This document shows, piece after piece, positions 23,455 to 23,556 of a stretch of DNA of 23,556 nt. The notes below the pieces were generated by a model, which did not search any database, had not been told where the DNA came from, and saw nothing but the letters and a program-made list of their open reading frames with translations. This DNA comes from CAYXRK01 sp964467615 (GTDB taxonomy: Bacteria > Hydrogenedentota > Hydrogenedentia > Hydrogenedentales > GCA-2746185), in contig CAYXRK010000064.1 in assembly GCA_964467615.1 (NCBI GenBank), forward strand, positions 1 through 23,556. The letters are read 5' to 3'. Position 1 is the first letter of the stretch; the number at the start of each line of letters is the position of its first letter. The translations under genes and the position numbers were made by a program.

Positions 23455-23556
23455 CCGCAAAGCCATTGCCAAAGGTATCAAGGAAATCGAGGGCGGCGTG
23501 ACCCCGCCGCCGGGACGCATCCGGCAAGCGGGGGCGGGACGCAAGAGCATCACGAC
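23432..23556 (+). mobile_element. ISAzo13-type transposase fragment, partial at window edge
   Basis: In the +1 frame relative to the interrupted gene, an open stretch reads ACGLSRKAIAKGIKEIEGG and then TPPPGRIRQAGAGRKSITT up to the last base. This matches the N-terminal helix-turn-helix and the PPGR-R--GGGRK signature of ISAzo13 (Rhodopirellula-type, PF07592) transposases. The first 30-60 residues and the DDE domain are not here: the 5' part is replaced by the neighbouring gene, and the 3' part lies beyond the window. Similarity begins near 23444; the ATG at 23432 is probably fortuitous. No inverted repeat was identified at the junction. Confidence 0.68.

Overview
The window is a GC-rich (about 60 percent by eye), densely coded bacterial chromosome segment. 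It mixes conserved housekeeping genes (polX, ymdB, smc, a bioF-like gene, a SurA-type foldase), a type IV pilus motor and regulator cluster (pilB, pilT, pilS, pilR) and small accessory cassettes. One run of ten Ns, and an end that lies inside a transposase, suggest a draft or metagenome assembly. The Tat-exported aldo/keto reductase, the ISAzo13-type transposase and the small families near the right end recall Hydrogenedentota or other Planctomycetes-like lineages. That placement is an impression, not a demonstration. No rRNA, tRNA or CRISPR array was seen. No stretch over 300 bases lacks a gene; the longest gap is the 271-base leader before pilB.

Layout. Positions 43-2938 (minus strand) hold a polX gene followed by a secreted beta-lactamase-fold serine hydrolase. 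Positions 3046-4316 (plus) hold two overlapping membrane PH-domain (bPH2) genes. Positions 4346-5953 (plus) hold a two-gene cassette of a TcmP-like protein and a DUF5131 protein with three clustered cysteines. Positions 5965-6470 (minus) hold a toxin-antitoxin-like pair, a small nuclease-like protein with a DUF2283 partner. Positions 6591-11050 (plus) hold ymdB and smc. Positions 11090-12271 (minus) hold a bioF-like PLP enzyme with a good promoter. Positions 12447-14458 (plus) hold the SurA-type foldase and a stand-alone MshEN-domain protein. Positions 14730-20664 (plus) hold pilB, pilT, pilS and pilR. A terminator hairpin separates pilR from a convergent aldo/keto reductase at 20731-21777. 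The right end, 21900-23556, is accessory: a DUF4258/DUF2283 pair, an orphan ribbon-helix-helix protein, a small conserved-looking hypothetical, and a gene cut by an ISAzo13-type transposase fragment.

How the genes fit together. PilB and PilT are the extension and retraction ATPases of type IV pili, and PilS/PilR is the two-component pair that classically controls pilin transcription through sigma-54. The MshEN protein upstream has the fold of the PilB N-terminus, including the tandem 24-residue motif that can bind cyclic di-GMP, but no ATPase. pilC and pilA are absent. The region between the MshEN gene and pilB ends in an intrinsic-terminator-like hairpin that overlaps the longest possible pilB reading frame, so pilB most likely starts at a TTG downstream of it. 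The least understood content is the TcmP/DUF5131 cassette and the two DUF2283 modules, each placed after a different putative toxin.
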